From positions 13,740,001-13,804,000 of the forward strand of contig OX387608.1 of the NCBI GenBank assembly GCA_947568835.1: a stretch of 64,000 bases of DNA. Direction: 5' to 3'. A program made the translations under genes and the position numbers. Below are positions 47,896 to 60,392 of the stretch, piece after piece; position 1 is the first letter of the stretch, and every line of letters begins with the position of its first letter. This stretch comes from Protonemura montana (Eukaryota; Arthropoda; Insecta; Plecoptera; Nemouridae). A model generated the notes under the pieces. The model did not search any database. It was given only the letters and a program-made list of their open reading frames with translations, and was not told the origin of the DNA.

Positions 47896-50800
47896 CTGGC
47901 AAAATTGTTGGCAGAGTAATTAAAAAATAGGTCATCAGCGTGATTTAATGTGGAATTTTGATTGGTTTATCGGATAGGCTGCTCTATAAACGTCAAGGTC
48001 GTTTTCAGCCTACCGTTTTATTTTATTTAATCGCTGCAGATTCACCTAGCGTGAGAGTCGAACGAGTGACTGTTGGATCCACACATAATGAGTGAAGTGA
48101 AATATCATCCACGGATCTGAGTCACCTCGAGAAAAAGCGACTTGATCGCCTTAAGGGACGCTTAACTAAGACAAGTAAAAAGTTCTAAAACTATCAATTC
48201 CTAATTCTCAAGATGCCCGGCTACCGACTTTAAATTCAAGACATGCTATATATGTTGGATGGAAAGAACTTATTTTTGGCCAGGGGAGTTGGCCTGTCAT
48301 GATTAAATTGATATAAGTATGCTGAAAATTGAAATATGTTGCCAAGAGGACGGTTGAGTTCTTCGGAAGGTATGGTTTGGTTGGCCAGGTATAGAAATCA
48401 CAGAAAGGTGCTTCTTGAAGTCCCTGGAAGTCAGTTAAGGGTAGACCTTTTTGCAGGCGAGTAATTCCGGTTGCTTCGAAACATACCAAAGGGGTTGCAA
48501 AGAACTGAACTCGACTCATGTAACAGAATATATATTTTAAATCAATTCTCTGGTCAACTTCTAGAAAAACTCATAAAAACAAATTGCGCAAATTTTCTAT
48601 ATAAAAATTCATTTATTGCAAGCAAATAAATAAATCGGGACCAAACAATAAAAAAAAAGAAAACACACACAATTTATGATAGAATTTGCAAAGCAACACC
48701 AAATGCCAGGCGATCTCAAGGAGATAATGGACTGGACATTCTACTATAAATCTCCAAGAAACTCCTGATCGTGTACCACATTCGAAGAACAAGGCGCCAT
48801 CAGACAAGACTTCCTCGAGACCTCTTTAATTACTGGACATCGATTCCGAGAACCAAGAACAACTCATCTTCTTCACGTTCGCTTGTGCTACTTATTTATT
48901 ATTATTCTACCTTACAATATCGTTTACCTGTAGCGTTAGAAAATACATTAAACGTAAAACCCAGTAACGTTTCTACCGAGAATAACGACTTATAAAGTCC
49001 GCCCACGAATGGGTTTGGCGAGCAAGGTTGTGAATACTTTAATTATCCTTTTTTTTTCGGTTCGATATCCGTTTCAGTTTACCTCACACGTCGTTCGGAA
49101 CTGTGAAACCACAAAACTTGGCAAACATAACAAGGAAAATAGATCACTTTTCGGAATTAGAATGGCGTTATACCATCCGATTGAAAGTTACGCTACATAT
49201 ATAGATAGTTTCTTCAAAGAAATCTTGATAACAAATGTGAAGTAACATAACTTGTAAGAATTGCTGTACTTGGAAACGAAGTCCGCACGTGATTGCTCTC
49301 TGACATGCTCAAATACTAAAACAGACTCACTTTTTTCTTACCGGTTTTCAGTGATTTTATGGCAAAAACCAGTCAAAGATGTGGACACTTCTGGTCCATG
49401 TTTTATTCGAATCACCAATTTTAAAGCCATCTATAGACACGTTTTTGTCTTAAGAGCAATAAAAGCCAAATTCATAAAGATAGCTTTGAAATTGGTGATT
49501 GTAAGGAAACAAATTACTTAAAAGTAGTAACTTAACCTAACCTCACGTACCTTAACCTAACTTAACTTGCTTAAATGACGTGTAATTATAACGAATTTTA
49601 CGTGGAAAAGACACCTCGTGAATACTCACACACGTGTTAAACCATCAACACAAATCCACCTTTTTTTTCTTACCGGTTTCCTCTGGTTTTACCACAAAAT
49701 TCCGACACAACTGTGGTCACACATTCGGACAGCACAACCAATACGGGCGATCTCCTGCCAGTCAACATTGAAACGCAACGCGTAATTAACGGGGACCCTA
49801 ATTGATCCGGCGAAAGATTCGATTCTAGTAATTACGTTTGCCAAATTAAGCAGACACGGCCGTCATCGGCGCAGACCGACTTGCGGTGCTCGGTAACAAA
49901 AAATAAAACACACGAGGTCTGCATTCTCTTCACGCGATTTCAATACGTGCATGGATTTGCAGATATGGGAGTCTGGCACCTCCAACACGGCACCTTAAGA
50001 GTGGTGGAGAGGGGCGAAATGTTAGGGCATGAAGTTGTTGGGAGATAAAAAGAGACTAGACATATAAACAATATCAAACTCAATTTCATTTTTAGAACTC
50101 TTCTGCAATAAGAGTGACATGCCCAGAACATATTTTTTCCCATTGGACATTGGAATTGCAATGAAAGTGATTAGAGGTGTAAAGGGAAACAACTCCCAGA
50201 AAATATAGCTAACTTTTGGTCACTTTTGGAGCACTTTTGGTCAAACATCTGTCAAAATACTGATACGGTGACTCAGCTAGGGCACATTTTCGCTCTACTT
50301 CACGAAATATGGTGTGAAGGGGTGACAAAGTCCCCCTACCGTTCCACCAAAGCAGAAAGTTAATATTCAAGCAATTTTACAACAATATTTTTTAGTTATG
50401 TGTAACCACGTTAGAGGCAACAACCGTTTGCCGGGTGCAAACAACAAACAATAATCTCTCCCATAAATCGCAAAGAATTATCAAAGAATCTGAATCGTTA
50501 CCCTGAAATCGCATTATCTACAAATCGCCGCCGTTATATTGTGCTGCGCTTCTGCCGTTACGCCAATCCCCTTGAGGAGAGCCCTGTACGGACAGAGAGT
50601 GGTAAACTGGGTCCCCCAGGTCGTTTTATCAGAAAATATGTAATTGTTATCGTGAAAAACGATAGAGGATGCTCCTCAGTACCCTTCCTCTATAACAACT
50701 GGTCACCGGAAAGAAAAGGGGGGCCCAAACCGAAATTTGACCGCATTGCTTCGTTTAGACATTTGAAGTTTTTCACACATTAAACGATTTGGCACTGCAT

Positions 50801-52380
50801 TTTCTAATAACGCATATATAAGAAAAAAAGATGCATACCTCCGCCGGACTTCTCTCACCTTGTAGATAATACAATCTACATGGAGGCCACATTAGCCGGT
50901 CTTTGAATGAAAACTCCTTGCGCCACCTGTCTTCCACAACAAACAATTTCAGCATTGCAATAGATGATAAATCTTCATCTACCACACCGCTCAAATAGCC
51001 GCCATCACCCAATGACCACACTTCACCTACCGCAGCTCTCTAATCATCCTCGTCCCAACACCCAGACGAATCAAATCAATTGTGTCATCATCACGTCTCG
51101 CTCGCGCGGTCACGCATGACACTATCACGCGTGTCGCATCTCGCCCCAATGTCACGCACCGTGCAAACAATGGGGACACTTACGCAACGCGCTTTGCCAT
51201 GGCGCCTGAACGCCGCTCCGCGCGTCCAAGTCTCCTGGTGCGATGGTCACGTTGTCATTTGATTGTCTGTGATTTTAGAGGTGATCGGAGGGTAATTAAA
51301 TTAGGTCGTGATCGGCCGAGTGTTTGCTGGTTGATGTTTAAGATATTTGTCTCATACGTTGATGACGTACTTATTTGCAAAGATGATTCTCAATTGGTAC
51401 GTCGTTATAACTGTCGTTGAATTTGTTTAATTTTATTAATATATAAAGGGACATTTTTGTTTTACTTCTTCTAGTTTTTCAGTTATCATTTCTAGTTCTA
51501 GTTGCTAAAGAATTTCTAGTAACTTCTAGTCAAAGTTTAATATGAAACAATTGTCATTAGATTTCTGTACGACACATTAATGAATTTGGAAGAAAACTCG
51601 CAATGATTACTTTTCATGTAAATATACAGTTTTTTTTAAAGCACTAACATTGTCTTAACTACCACAAATTTTTCGTTTTAAAAAAAATTGAGCAAAAGAT
51701 GCCAACGCATTTTCTGTACGGCAGTTCAGGTAAAGAATTAGGGCAGATTTTGAGGCAAAGGGATCAGAATTGCGTTCTGCGTACATTTCAGTGTAGAAAA
51801 ATGATCTATTCGATAAACCTGATAGTTTCATTCTAGATTATAACCCCAAAAAAGAAACAAATCAGCTAACCAAAAACAAAAACCGCCCAATCACAATCCC
51901 CACAACCAACTCGAACCCCCTATGCAAATCCACAGCGTAATTTTATGCAAGCAATCCATCCACATCTATAATATTGATCAGAGCAAATTGAAAGGTTCTA
52001 CCGCGGTCCACGCGATGTCTAACTGCCACTATAGGCGTGGTCTTCAGAAAATGTCCGTTTCCCACGACCTCCAGCGGGCAGCTTTCCCTGCCGAGTCCGC
52101 GCCGATACTCCAGTAATAACAACGGTGCAGACGGCACAGTCCACACAGCCCAGCATCCATATACATTGTGATATCTAATTGATGGCCGACCCACTTCTAG
52201 CGGGCATCGAGACGGAGCGGTGCTTACCATTTCAACCTGTGAGCTGGCGAGTTCGTTTCATTCACTCGCTTGCCGATATGAACGACTTGTGTTTGGGCGG
52301 AATTTATTCTCGTTTGGAACTGTCGGTTTGATATTAATTATTTTTTATTCGATGCTCTCCAATTTTGCAATACACTCGTG

Positions 52381-52893
52381 CTAACATAAGATACCAGAAA
52401 TGAGCGGTACTGTCAGACGAAGTCTATGGCTAGAAAAAGTTGAATCTACCATTAAACCTCCTATGCTAGGCCATGATATACCCGTGGTAACATAAGATAG
52501 CAGAACTGAGAAGCTCTGTCAGGCGATCCCAGCATCTCCATGGCTAACAAACGTTGAATCTACCATTGAACCTCCTATGCTAGACCATGATATACCCGTG
52601 GTAACATAAGATAGCAGAATTGAGAAGCTCTGTCAGGCAATCTCAGCATCTCCATGGCTACCAAACGTTGAATCTACCATTGAACCTCCTATGCTAGGCC
52701 ATGATATACCCGTGGTAACATAAGATAGCAGAACTGAGAAGCTCTGTCAGGCGATCCCAGCATCTCCATGGCTAACAAACGTTGAATCTACCATTGAACC
52801 TCCTATGCTAGGCCATGATATACCGGTGGTAACATAAGATAGTAGAATTGAGAAGCTCTGTCAGGCAATCTCAGCATCTTCATGGCTAACTAC
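52381..52893 (-). repeat. 114-bp tandem satellite, right array (~4.5 units, inverted)
   Basis: GTTGAATCTACC recurs at 52439, 52553, 52667 and 52781, exactly 114 bp apart. The unit is the reverse complement of the left array (35204-35636). Units alternate: 1 and 3 share AACTGAG, GGCGATCCC, whereas 2 and 4 share AATTGAG, GGCAATCTC. Units 1 and 3 are nearly identical. This is a two-unit (228-bp) higher-order repeat. No open frame or CRISPR-like spacers are present. Confidence 0.92.
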
Positions 52894-53028
52894 CGCAGGA
52901 TCTTCTTGCTAGCTGATTTTTTTGTTTTGGCACAAAAAATGTATTTTCAGTAATGCCGAAATCACAGTTGAAATTACTATGGTGTAGCCAGTGGCACAAA
53001 GTGTCTCTTTGATAGTTGGTTGCTTTTT

Positions 53029-53080
53029 AATTTTAACGACGCACTGTTTTAAAAAAACGATCCTGTGGCACTGTTCTTGG
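53029..53080 (-). mobile_element. 5S-derived SINE, short tail-end fragment
   Basis: TTTAACGACGCACTGTTTTA, a short poly-A, then CGATCCTGTGGCACTG match the first ~50 bp (+ strand view) of the SINE copies at 791 and 26011. Nothing beyond this matches, so only the 3' end was inserted or has survived. Confidence 0.6.
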
Positions 53081-54234
53081 TTAAAAAACCCGTATAATTT
53101 AAAAAAACGACGCAGTGGTTTGCAATAACTGTTTGAATTAAAGTGATTGGAAGAATAGGTAGTCAATTTTGCTCAATATAATCGATTTTCTGTTAACTTA
53201 CATTGTTTTTTTAAATAACTTTTCATGATTTTCTTTGGTTTTTGGTAAATTCGAGATGCAAAAGAGAAAGGTTACTGGACTTAGATGATAAACGCATCTA
53301 ATATTAACTACCGGTCGCCGAAAAAGGCAACTCAGCTCGCTACTCATACTCTCAGAAAAAAAAACGGCAAATAAATATAATAAAAAACCATAGACAGAAA
53401 ACCTCCAAAGATCAACGTCTTGAAAGACTTGCACGCCATTCGCAGCTCACTTCACCTGACTCCGAGTCTACACACAAACCCCGTTCTCCTGCCGCTTCGC
53501 AAGACGCTGCCAGCCTCTCAACAAGATCGTGGTGTTTACTGATTTACAACCTGTCGATTCCATCCGAATCAATTTGCATTTAAATATTCGTTATTGACTC
53601 TCGAGTCCACCCGAGGAATGCAGCATTGTCTAAGCTCAACACGTACCGGTACACACCGAAGCATTGAGTGGGTCACATTCGCGCATCTTCTTCGGACACT
53701 CCCGGCATACTCTTTGTAGGAAATAGAAATTGAGATGTTATCTCGTATTGTGTTGCTATCAGCGACGTGACGTGACCACGTGGTGAAATGAAGGAATTTC
53801 CGGTTCGTCTATCTTTCACACGCATATGATCGATTGTCTGAAATTTGCGTAAGAAGTGTGCGTATGCACGCAATGATAAATTACTGTAAAGCAGCGTTTC
53901 GTAGCAGACACGTTGGGACAGAGGTCAATCGTTTCTTACAAAACCAACATTTGAGGAGTCCATAAATATCGGTTTTATCCCAAGCTTTCTTGTCTCGCGA
54001 CTTATAATTTCCTATTTGCATGATTTTTTTGGTTTCTCATTGTGGTTACCACACGGGAGTTTAAACCATCAAGAGATAGGTGGATGTAAAAGGATCAAAG
54101 CGACAAAAATCTTAAAAAATGTGTTTCATGGTTTAGTTTCCACATTTTCTAAACTTCGCTCCCCTTCAATTTCCTGTCTATCAAAAGAATAAAATCCAGA
54201 CAGTAAAATTCGCATTTTTTTTTTCTCTTTGCAG

Positions 54235-55440
54235 TCGTTCTTCGGACGCACTTACAACAACCTGAGCTCGATCTCCGAGTGCAAGAACAACGGATGCTGC
54301 GTGATCAACAAGAAGAACCGCACGTCCTGCAAAGCGTGTCGCCTTCGCAAGTGCCTCATGGTGGGCATGTCAAAGTCTGGCTCTCGCTACGGTCGCCGCT
54401 CCAACTGGTTCAAGATTCACTGCCTCCTACAGGAACAGCAACAGCAATCGCAGCACCACCAACCACAACAGCCGAACAAGAACAACAACATATTTTTTCC
54501 GCCCAATAGTATATTTCCTCAAGAGGCATTTTATAGTAACGGGCTTCGCCATCCCGGTCGCAAACACGAAGACTCTTCGTCGGAGGATTCTGCGACCTCG
54601 TCACCACACCCGCAATCGTCACCGGCGTTCTTCCCGAACCCTTCAATGTTCCTACCAGGTCGTTACCCGCCCGAAATCGCCGCCTCCCGGAAACGAAAGC
54701 ACGGCAACGACTCGTCCTCCGAAGACTCGACGCACTCATCGTCGCAAAACAACCTGTCGTCGCCACATCCTCAAACGCCGCCAATGTTCTTCCCGAATCC
54801 CGCGTTATTCCTGCCTAGTCGCTTCCCGCCCGATCCTTTACAACACCACAAACGCTTCGAGGTCGACAACTCGTCCGAAGATTCCCGAACTTCGTCCAGA
54901 AACAACAACAAACTACCGCTCGGTTTCTACCCGAATCCGAATCTGTTTTTACCTAGTCGCGTGATTCCAACACCAGAGAAATTACTCAACGGTAGTAAGA
55001 AACTGACAGTCGAGACGTCATCGGATGTGTCTTCAGATAGTGACTTTTCTCACCCCCTGAGTGCGACGCCGACCTCGCCTCTCGAAGACTACCACCGTAA
55101 GTTGTCGGCGACGGTCATGCTCGCCTCTTCAACGCACCTGTTCGCGTCAAAACCTGTGAGGAACTCAGTGACAATGCCGGGATTGACGCCCTCGTCCAGA
55201 CATTTTGCCGGAGAGTCTTGTCCTGGTAGTGCGCGAACTGGGGGCGATTTGCTGATGGTCAGTCCTGCGATTGGTGGAGTTGCAGTCGAACAGGATCAAC
55301 CTATCGACTTGTCTGTGCGACCGAGCCAGTCTGAGGGTTGCGCCAAACGAGAGGACGATGACGATGACGACGTCGATGAAGTACGAAGTTGTAAAGACGG
55401 TGTCTTAGACTTGACCAGTAAACGCACGGTGACCACTTGA
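54235..55440 (+). CDS. kni: Knirps-family nuclear receptor, coding exon 2 (second zinc finger to stop)
   Basis: This exon encodes residues 27-427. The acceptor is TTTCTCTTTGCAG|TCG at 54234/54235, phase 0, so the mature reading is CEGCK-SFFGR. The second finger uses C42, C48, C58 and C61. The basic knirps box follows (about 62-93, with [18 protein letters not shown]), which is diagnostic of the family. Next come a Gln/Asn-rich segment (93-111) and four FFPNP-type repeats (112-121, 157-172, 210-225, 256-271), three of them preceded by a Ser-Glu-Asp-Ser patch. A basic SRKRK (177-181) may aid nuclear import. At the C-terminus lie PIDLSVR (382-388, a CtBP corepressor motif), an acidic run (399-405) and VLDLTSK (416-422), a weaker CtBP-like motif. 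There is no ligand-binding domain, as expected for NR0A. Total length is 427 aa, close to fly Knirps. The stop is TGA at 55438-55440. Confidence 0.95.
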   Translation, partial: SFFGRTYNNLSSISECKNNGCCVINKKNRTSCKACRLRKCLMVGMSKSGSRYGRRSNWFKIHCLLQEQQQQSQHHQPQQPNKNNNIFFPPNSIFPQEAFYSNGLRHPGRKHEDSSSEDSATSSPHPQSSPAFFPNPSMFLPGRYPPEIAASRKRKHGNDSSSEDSTHSSSQNNLSSPHPQTPPMFFPNPALFLPSRFPPDPLQHHKRFEVDNSSEDSRTSSRNNNKLPLGFYPNPNLFLPSRVIPTPEKLLNGSKKLTVETSSDVSSDSDFSHPLSATPTSPLEDYHRKLSATVMLASSTHLFASKPVRNSVTMPGLTPSSRHFAGESCPGSARTGGDLLMVSPAIGGVAVEQDQPIDLSVRPSQSEGCAKREDDDDDDVDEVRSCKDGVLDLTSKRTVTT

Positions 55441-56242
55441 TTCGGAAGGTCATGGCAATTTATAATTCCTAATGTCGTTCAATGAATCTTCATGGAAAAG
55501 CGACTTAAATTAAAAGATATACCGAGTTTAAAAAATAATCCTATTGCTCCAAACAGCGCCATCACATGATATCCATATAAATGATCATGTTTTAATAATT
55601 ATATACTCTCAAATTGATGCCACGATAAAATCTGATTTCATTTATAAAATTAACCACAAAGTGCCGCCCAGATGCATCCTATGTGTTTGGTGGATACCTA
55701 TATAGTGCTACACGTTAATGCTATTTTGCCTTGTTCCTGCTAATGTTATGCAATCAGCGAACGAAACGTGGTATTAAAAACTCCGAGTGGATAATAATAT
55801 TCCTACCCCGCCTGTCTTTACAGTCAATTTCTCTCTCCATCTCGCCATAGGTACTTCGATAGATGCACAAGTCCCGCACGTATGCACACGTTTCCTTGCC
55901 CGAACGCTAATCCATGTAATTATAAACTGTTAACGCAAATGGTTGATCACCTCAAAGTGAAGACGCCAATGGTTTTTGTTGGTATTCAGGTGTGGTATTA
56001 CTAAATTAGTTGTGAAGATTGTGCTCCGGTACGACGGCGCGTTTTTCTTACCTTGCTTTCGAACTGCGTTAATCCGTTACGACGCATGATTTGAATAATT
56101 GTGCCATTGAAGAGTTTTTTATTTTGTTTACTTTTTTATAAATGCCGCTTTGGCGAAATCATTTGACATGGGCTTGTGAAAAATGAACGCATGCAGTACA
56201 AGGTTTTCCTAAAAAGAAATCATTGAAATTAGAAAAAATAAA
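55441..56242 (+). other. kni: Probable 3' untranslated region with candidate poly(A) signals
   Basis: It is AT-rich and non-coding directly after the stop codon. Poly(A)-signal candidates are ATTAAA at 55509-55514 and 55773-55778, and AATAAA at 56237-56242, which is followed by a GT/T-rich patch. The last is the first canonical hexamer I see and is my preferred 3' end. This rests on the motif alone. Confidence 0.35.
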
Positions 56243-58814
56243 CATTCAGCCAGGTGTATAATATAAACTGAAATATGGTTTTAACTTTAACTACACAAGC
56301 TGCCTAAACTATCAATACAAAAAAAAATGCAAATTTCGATTTGCGTGCGCCTAAATTATGCAACTCGCATTGGCAAGATATTAATTATCTATCCGTGATT
56401 CAGGGTCCTGCATTCTAAAAAAAAAAAACAGCTAAATATGAACATTACGATCGACTCGACATAAAATTCGTGTGCCATAATAATTCGCGTCGAGGACAAG
56501 CTGTAAGCCATCCGCGTTCGCCTACAAGCATTTGCAGCGAGTTCGATTTTCTACCAGTTGTAACGTAACTAAACAATACCGAAGTATTCTTTCAACTTTA
56601 TTTAGGTCTGACCAATGTTCAGATGTAGTAAACAAGAGCTAACGACTTTCTATTATCTCGATAATTCTCCTGGTTGAACCTTGAGCAGCTCATCTTTCTT
56701 GGGTGCGAGGGACATTGGTATTGTACGTGTGCACTTGGGTGTACCCTTAGAGTGTACTTTATCCGTTAAATAGGAAAGAGAATTGCTAGACAGAAGTTTG
56801 AAAGACTTGAGGAGATCTTGACTGGTGCCATACCTCAAGATCGGACGTGTTAATTAATTTGCAAGGCTGTTGGCGGTTTAAAATGTCTGTTTCTTTCTTT
56901 CTGAAGAAGGTAACTCGGTTGCAGGTGAGATCATTCAACAAGTCATATTAAATTGTTTGTATAGTCAGGTTTGATGAAAAGAGAAAATGGATATTGTGCT
57001 TCTTGTGAGTAAATCCTAGGATTTTTAAGGACATTGCGTTGTGCGATTTGTGCTTGAATCGAGTGGAAATATCTTGCTCGAACAAAAAGGGCAAATTTGA
57101 TGGTGTGATATTTTGTAAAAGCATGTTTTTTTGTTTTTTTGACGAGTCAAATGTAATTGACGTTTGTTGTTTGTACAGATTGTATTACCTAAAATGAAAA
57201 CTATTTTCAATTTACGTGAATAAGGCCAGTTTTGAGTACCGTTTATAGCAAACCATTATAGCAAACTAGCAAAAGCTAGGGTTAAATTATGCGTTATTTT
57301 TTTTTCTATTAAACAATTGAATTGAAGCCACGAACACCGTTGCAAGTAATATAATTTCTATGAATCCTACATCTGTCCTCTATCTCCGTATCCATCATCT
57401 GGATGAGTCATCAATCACGCTTCAAGGTGTAAAATCAATCAAACACAAGGGAGGTCGAGATGATCACACTCAAAGACACAAAGGAACTGCTTCGAGCATC
57501 CGTCGAAGATTTGAAATTAATGCTTCCCAACCGTCAGCCAACTCAGCTTGATCACAAATAGAAATGACAGGTATGAAATACTTCCATGCAACCACCTGCG
57601 CATCACTTTATTTTTAATTCGAAGCCAAAGATCATTGAGAAAGCTATAAACCGATATAGGCACAACTCAGCAGTATTATTATTTGGTCAGTCTGACATTA
57701 CGAAAGGGAAGGAATGTGTTCGATACTCAGGGTAGGTCAGTAACGACCGCCGCAAACCCGAGTACCTATACTCGGCCAATTTCAATGTTCATGGCCACGA
57801 GAGTCAAGTAGTTATTACTGTAGTTGGGTTAGGTATACTTACACAAGTTAGCCGTTCTTATCATATGTGGATACCAGCAAGAAACCCATACAACCATCAT
57901 TACTTCTCCCGCTGTTGAGTAAATCACAGTAAAATAACGTTCATTGTAGATATTAAATAAAGGAATCATTGACAATGATTCCTAGAGAAGAATTAAATGG
58001 ATTACTTAGTTTCCCTGCTTGTGCAATATGTCTCTTGCATACGCTTGGCTAAACAAGTGGTCTACGTGGGAGCTGCAAAGGTCACTTGCAATAAGGGTAG
58101 CTATGAAATGAAATTAAGCACTGACACACGCAGACGCACACGCACAGGTACACGCACACGCACAAGCACACGCACCGGTAAGTAAACAGTCAAAATATAT
58201 AAGTTAACAGGCTTGAATTACTGAAATCGCCGAGCAAAATGATGCGACACGGCCATGCGACCGTTGCCATTCGAGACTGTTCTCTGGTCCGCTGAAAACG
58301 ACTAGGTTTACCAACCTCTAGCATAAAAATAACTATGTCAAATTGCAGAGCGATTTTTGTAGAGCTAAAAATGCCAAACGTTTTTGTTGCCTTAGTTAGG
58401 ATCTATGCCACTCAAATATTACATATTATGTAATGAAATATTAAAAGACATAAATGTTGTTATGTTCATCACAGTTCAAGAGCTATACTATTATTTGCTT
58501 TACTTGCGAATATGTGCTTGCTTCTTTGAATTTCATGTTATCATGTTTTCATTGTTTTTAGCGCTCGAAAACGTCCAGTTTGAATTTTTAAATACTCAAT
58601 TGTGCAACAATCGTTTATCCTAAATGAGCAATGATAAATTTGCAAAATAAACATATGTGTGGGTTTGTTTGTGGGTAATTAATTTATTTGTAAGTACATA
58701 GCGCGGGATGTACCCTCATAAAGCAGTTCCATTAGACTTTGCTTTTACACCTTACAGCGAGAATACATGCTTTCCCGGCAGAAGCACAACCAGTCGTTGT
58801 GATTGATTGATCGA
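56243..58814. other. Non-coding stretch, downstream flank
   Basis: No gene is supported. A perfect 11-bp-arm dyad (AGGAATCATTG and its complement) lies at 57961-57983. A CACACGCA-rich microsatellite lies at 58125-58178 and accounts for the Arg/Thr-rich end of the open frame at 57997-58185. Confidence 0.5.
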
Positions 58815-59235
58815 TTTGTGGTGTTTAACGACGCACTGTTTTGACATCTGGCCATGCGGCACTGGTCTAATGGCGTCGGTGAATAAGTGGATAACGATGA
58901 AGATGATGATGAACCTAATTCAGCCTAGAAGGAAGGAGGGGAAACCCGGTGACGGCACGTAGCTTATCCAATCGAATAGCACCAAAGAAATCACAGACTT
59001 AACGTCCCTTCCGAAGGACGGTAGGTACAGGATTCCTCCACAAATTCACAACGAGAGGTTGACAAGCAAGGCAGATGAAGTTGCTGTACTAACTTTCATC
59101 CCTCCAACCTCTCTCCCGAACAGAACTGGTCATGTGTATGATGGTCACCCACTCAATACCTGACTCCGCGCAATGTTGCTTAACTTCGAAGATCTCACTA
59201 GAATCGGTGTTTCCAACACGCCAAACCGTTCGGTA
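58815..59235 (-). mobile_element. 5S-derived SINE, full-length copy
   Basis: This is the second complete copy. On the minus strand it starts at 59235 (TACCGAACGGTTTGGCGTGT), then a 5S-like head with CGGTTCTAGTGAGATC, GAAGTTAAGCAACATTGCG and GGGTGACCATC, then the body and a terminal GTTAAACACCACAAA (58833-58815). Flanks AGTCGTTGTGA (58792-58802) and AGTCGCTTTGA (59235-59245) match at 9 of 11 positions, a likely aged target-site duplication. A GATT-type short tail replaces the AAT tail of the first copy. Confidence 0.83.
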
Positions 59236-59436
59236 GTCGCTTTGAGGCGATATGAGGGCCAATTGTCATTTAGAAAAAAGCTACAAATTATCTCCGCTGA
59301 TATCTAGCCATTTTCATTCCGCTTGAAAGCTTTTTTCGTGCCAAGCTCTTTTGTTTTTCGAGATATTAGACGAATTTTCTAGCAATAAAAATAATATTGA
59401 GAATTATTTTGCAGATATATTGAGAATTCTGATCCC

Positions 59437-59527
59437 GTCACTTTAATTGTAATTGAAATTTTATTCGTAGTAGCTATGCTGGGGGGCAGTCCTTGGGCCG
59501 CCGGTATCTTCACTCGCGGGCTATAAG
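59437..59527 (+). repeat. ~95-bp dispersed repeat (family 4), copy 3
   Basis: GTCACTTTAATTGTAATTG starts the copy. GGCAGTCCTTGGGCCGCCGG and TATCTTCACTCGCGGGCTAT follow, in the same order as 6308-6402 and 42368-42458. It has no coding content. Confidence 0.55.
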
Positions 59528-60392
59528 ACGCTAACGGGAAGATGGGAATGAATGGTAGATCGCCAACGGCCTAAGTTTCAAGGTAGTATCCACATCTCTT
59601 GTACAACAATTGCCTAAGATTTGGTCCATTGATTTAGTTGTCTGGTATACGTGTTGAATCAATTATCCGTCTTAAACTCGATATAATTCGTCGATGGTAC
59701 TCGCCGAAAGAATCAAAGAACAAACGAACGTTTAAACACTCCCTTTGGAATATAGAACGTATTCAAAGAATTTGAAAGTTGAATCAATTACAAAACATAT
59801 CAAAACCTTGCCTCATCTTTCAATAACCAAGAACAAAACACCACCTTCGATTTCTAAAAAAAAGATGTCGTCTATTTTTATTTTATTCTACAATCGCACA
59901 CATCATAACGCAATCAGCGATTCATTCAAAGTGTTAAAAACCTGTCACACTAATTTAACTACACAGGTTCGCTGTGAAAGTGATATCATTTCCTAGCATA
60001 ATCGCATAATCATCTCATTATTAGTAAAACATGTTGATGTATTTACCACTCGATGGCCTAGCCCGCTAGATGCACCAAGAAAGGAGGTACTACAACAATG
60101 AGCTGGGCCGAATACTGTCTACAATTGACCATTCATCTGTCGGTCATCTTCTGCATTATCTTGCTGCTCCGGAGGACTTGATGGCTGTTCAGTGACACAA
60201 GTCTTGCAGACAAAGCACTTCCAGTTCAAGATTGTTGTTAGGAGAGCAGGTTGATGAGTTGGATTATCTGTCAAAGACTGGCTGGAGGTGGTTTGTTATG
60301 GTTTGATTGATTGGGGATTGTACAAAGTAAATGATAATATTTTTTGTTTTGTTTGTCATAAACATGCTGTTTGTAATTTTTTTATTTTTGTG

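Larger units (their letters stand above)
41873..54234 (+). other. kni: Long phase-0 intron of the Knirps-family gene
   Basis: The 12,362-bp intron separates the two zinc fingers and is bounded by AAG|GTACGG and TTTTTTTTTCTCTTTGCAG|TCG. It holds three composite tRNA-like copies (42060-42358, 46036-46292, 47632-47895), a family 4 repeat, a second tRNA-like repeat, the inverted 114-bp satellite array and a small 5S-SINE fragment. No additional exon of this gene is needed, because the two coding exons join in frame to a complete DNA-binding domain. GC-richer islands lie at 51080-51270 and 51990-52250; they may be enhancers, which is inference. The remaining sequence is AT-rich and unexplained. 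Confidence 0.9.

Noticed and set aside
52381-52893. A CRISPR-like array
   Set aside because: Whole 114-bp units are repeated without unique spacers, and the context is an animal intron.
54410-54784. A 124-codon minus-strand frame
   Set aside because: It is the antisense shadow of receptor exon 2, whose + strand frame has clear family motifs.
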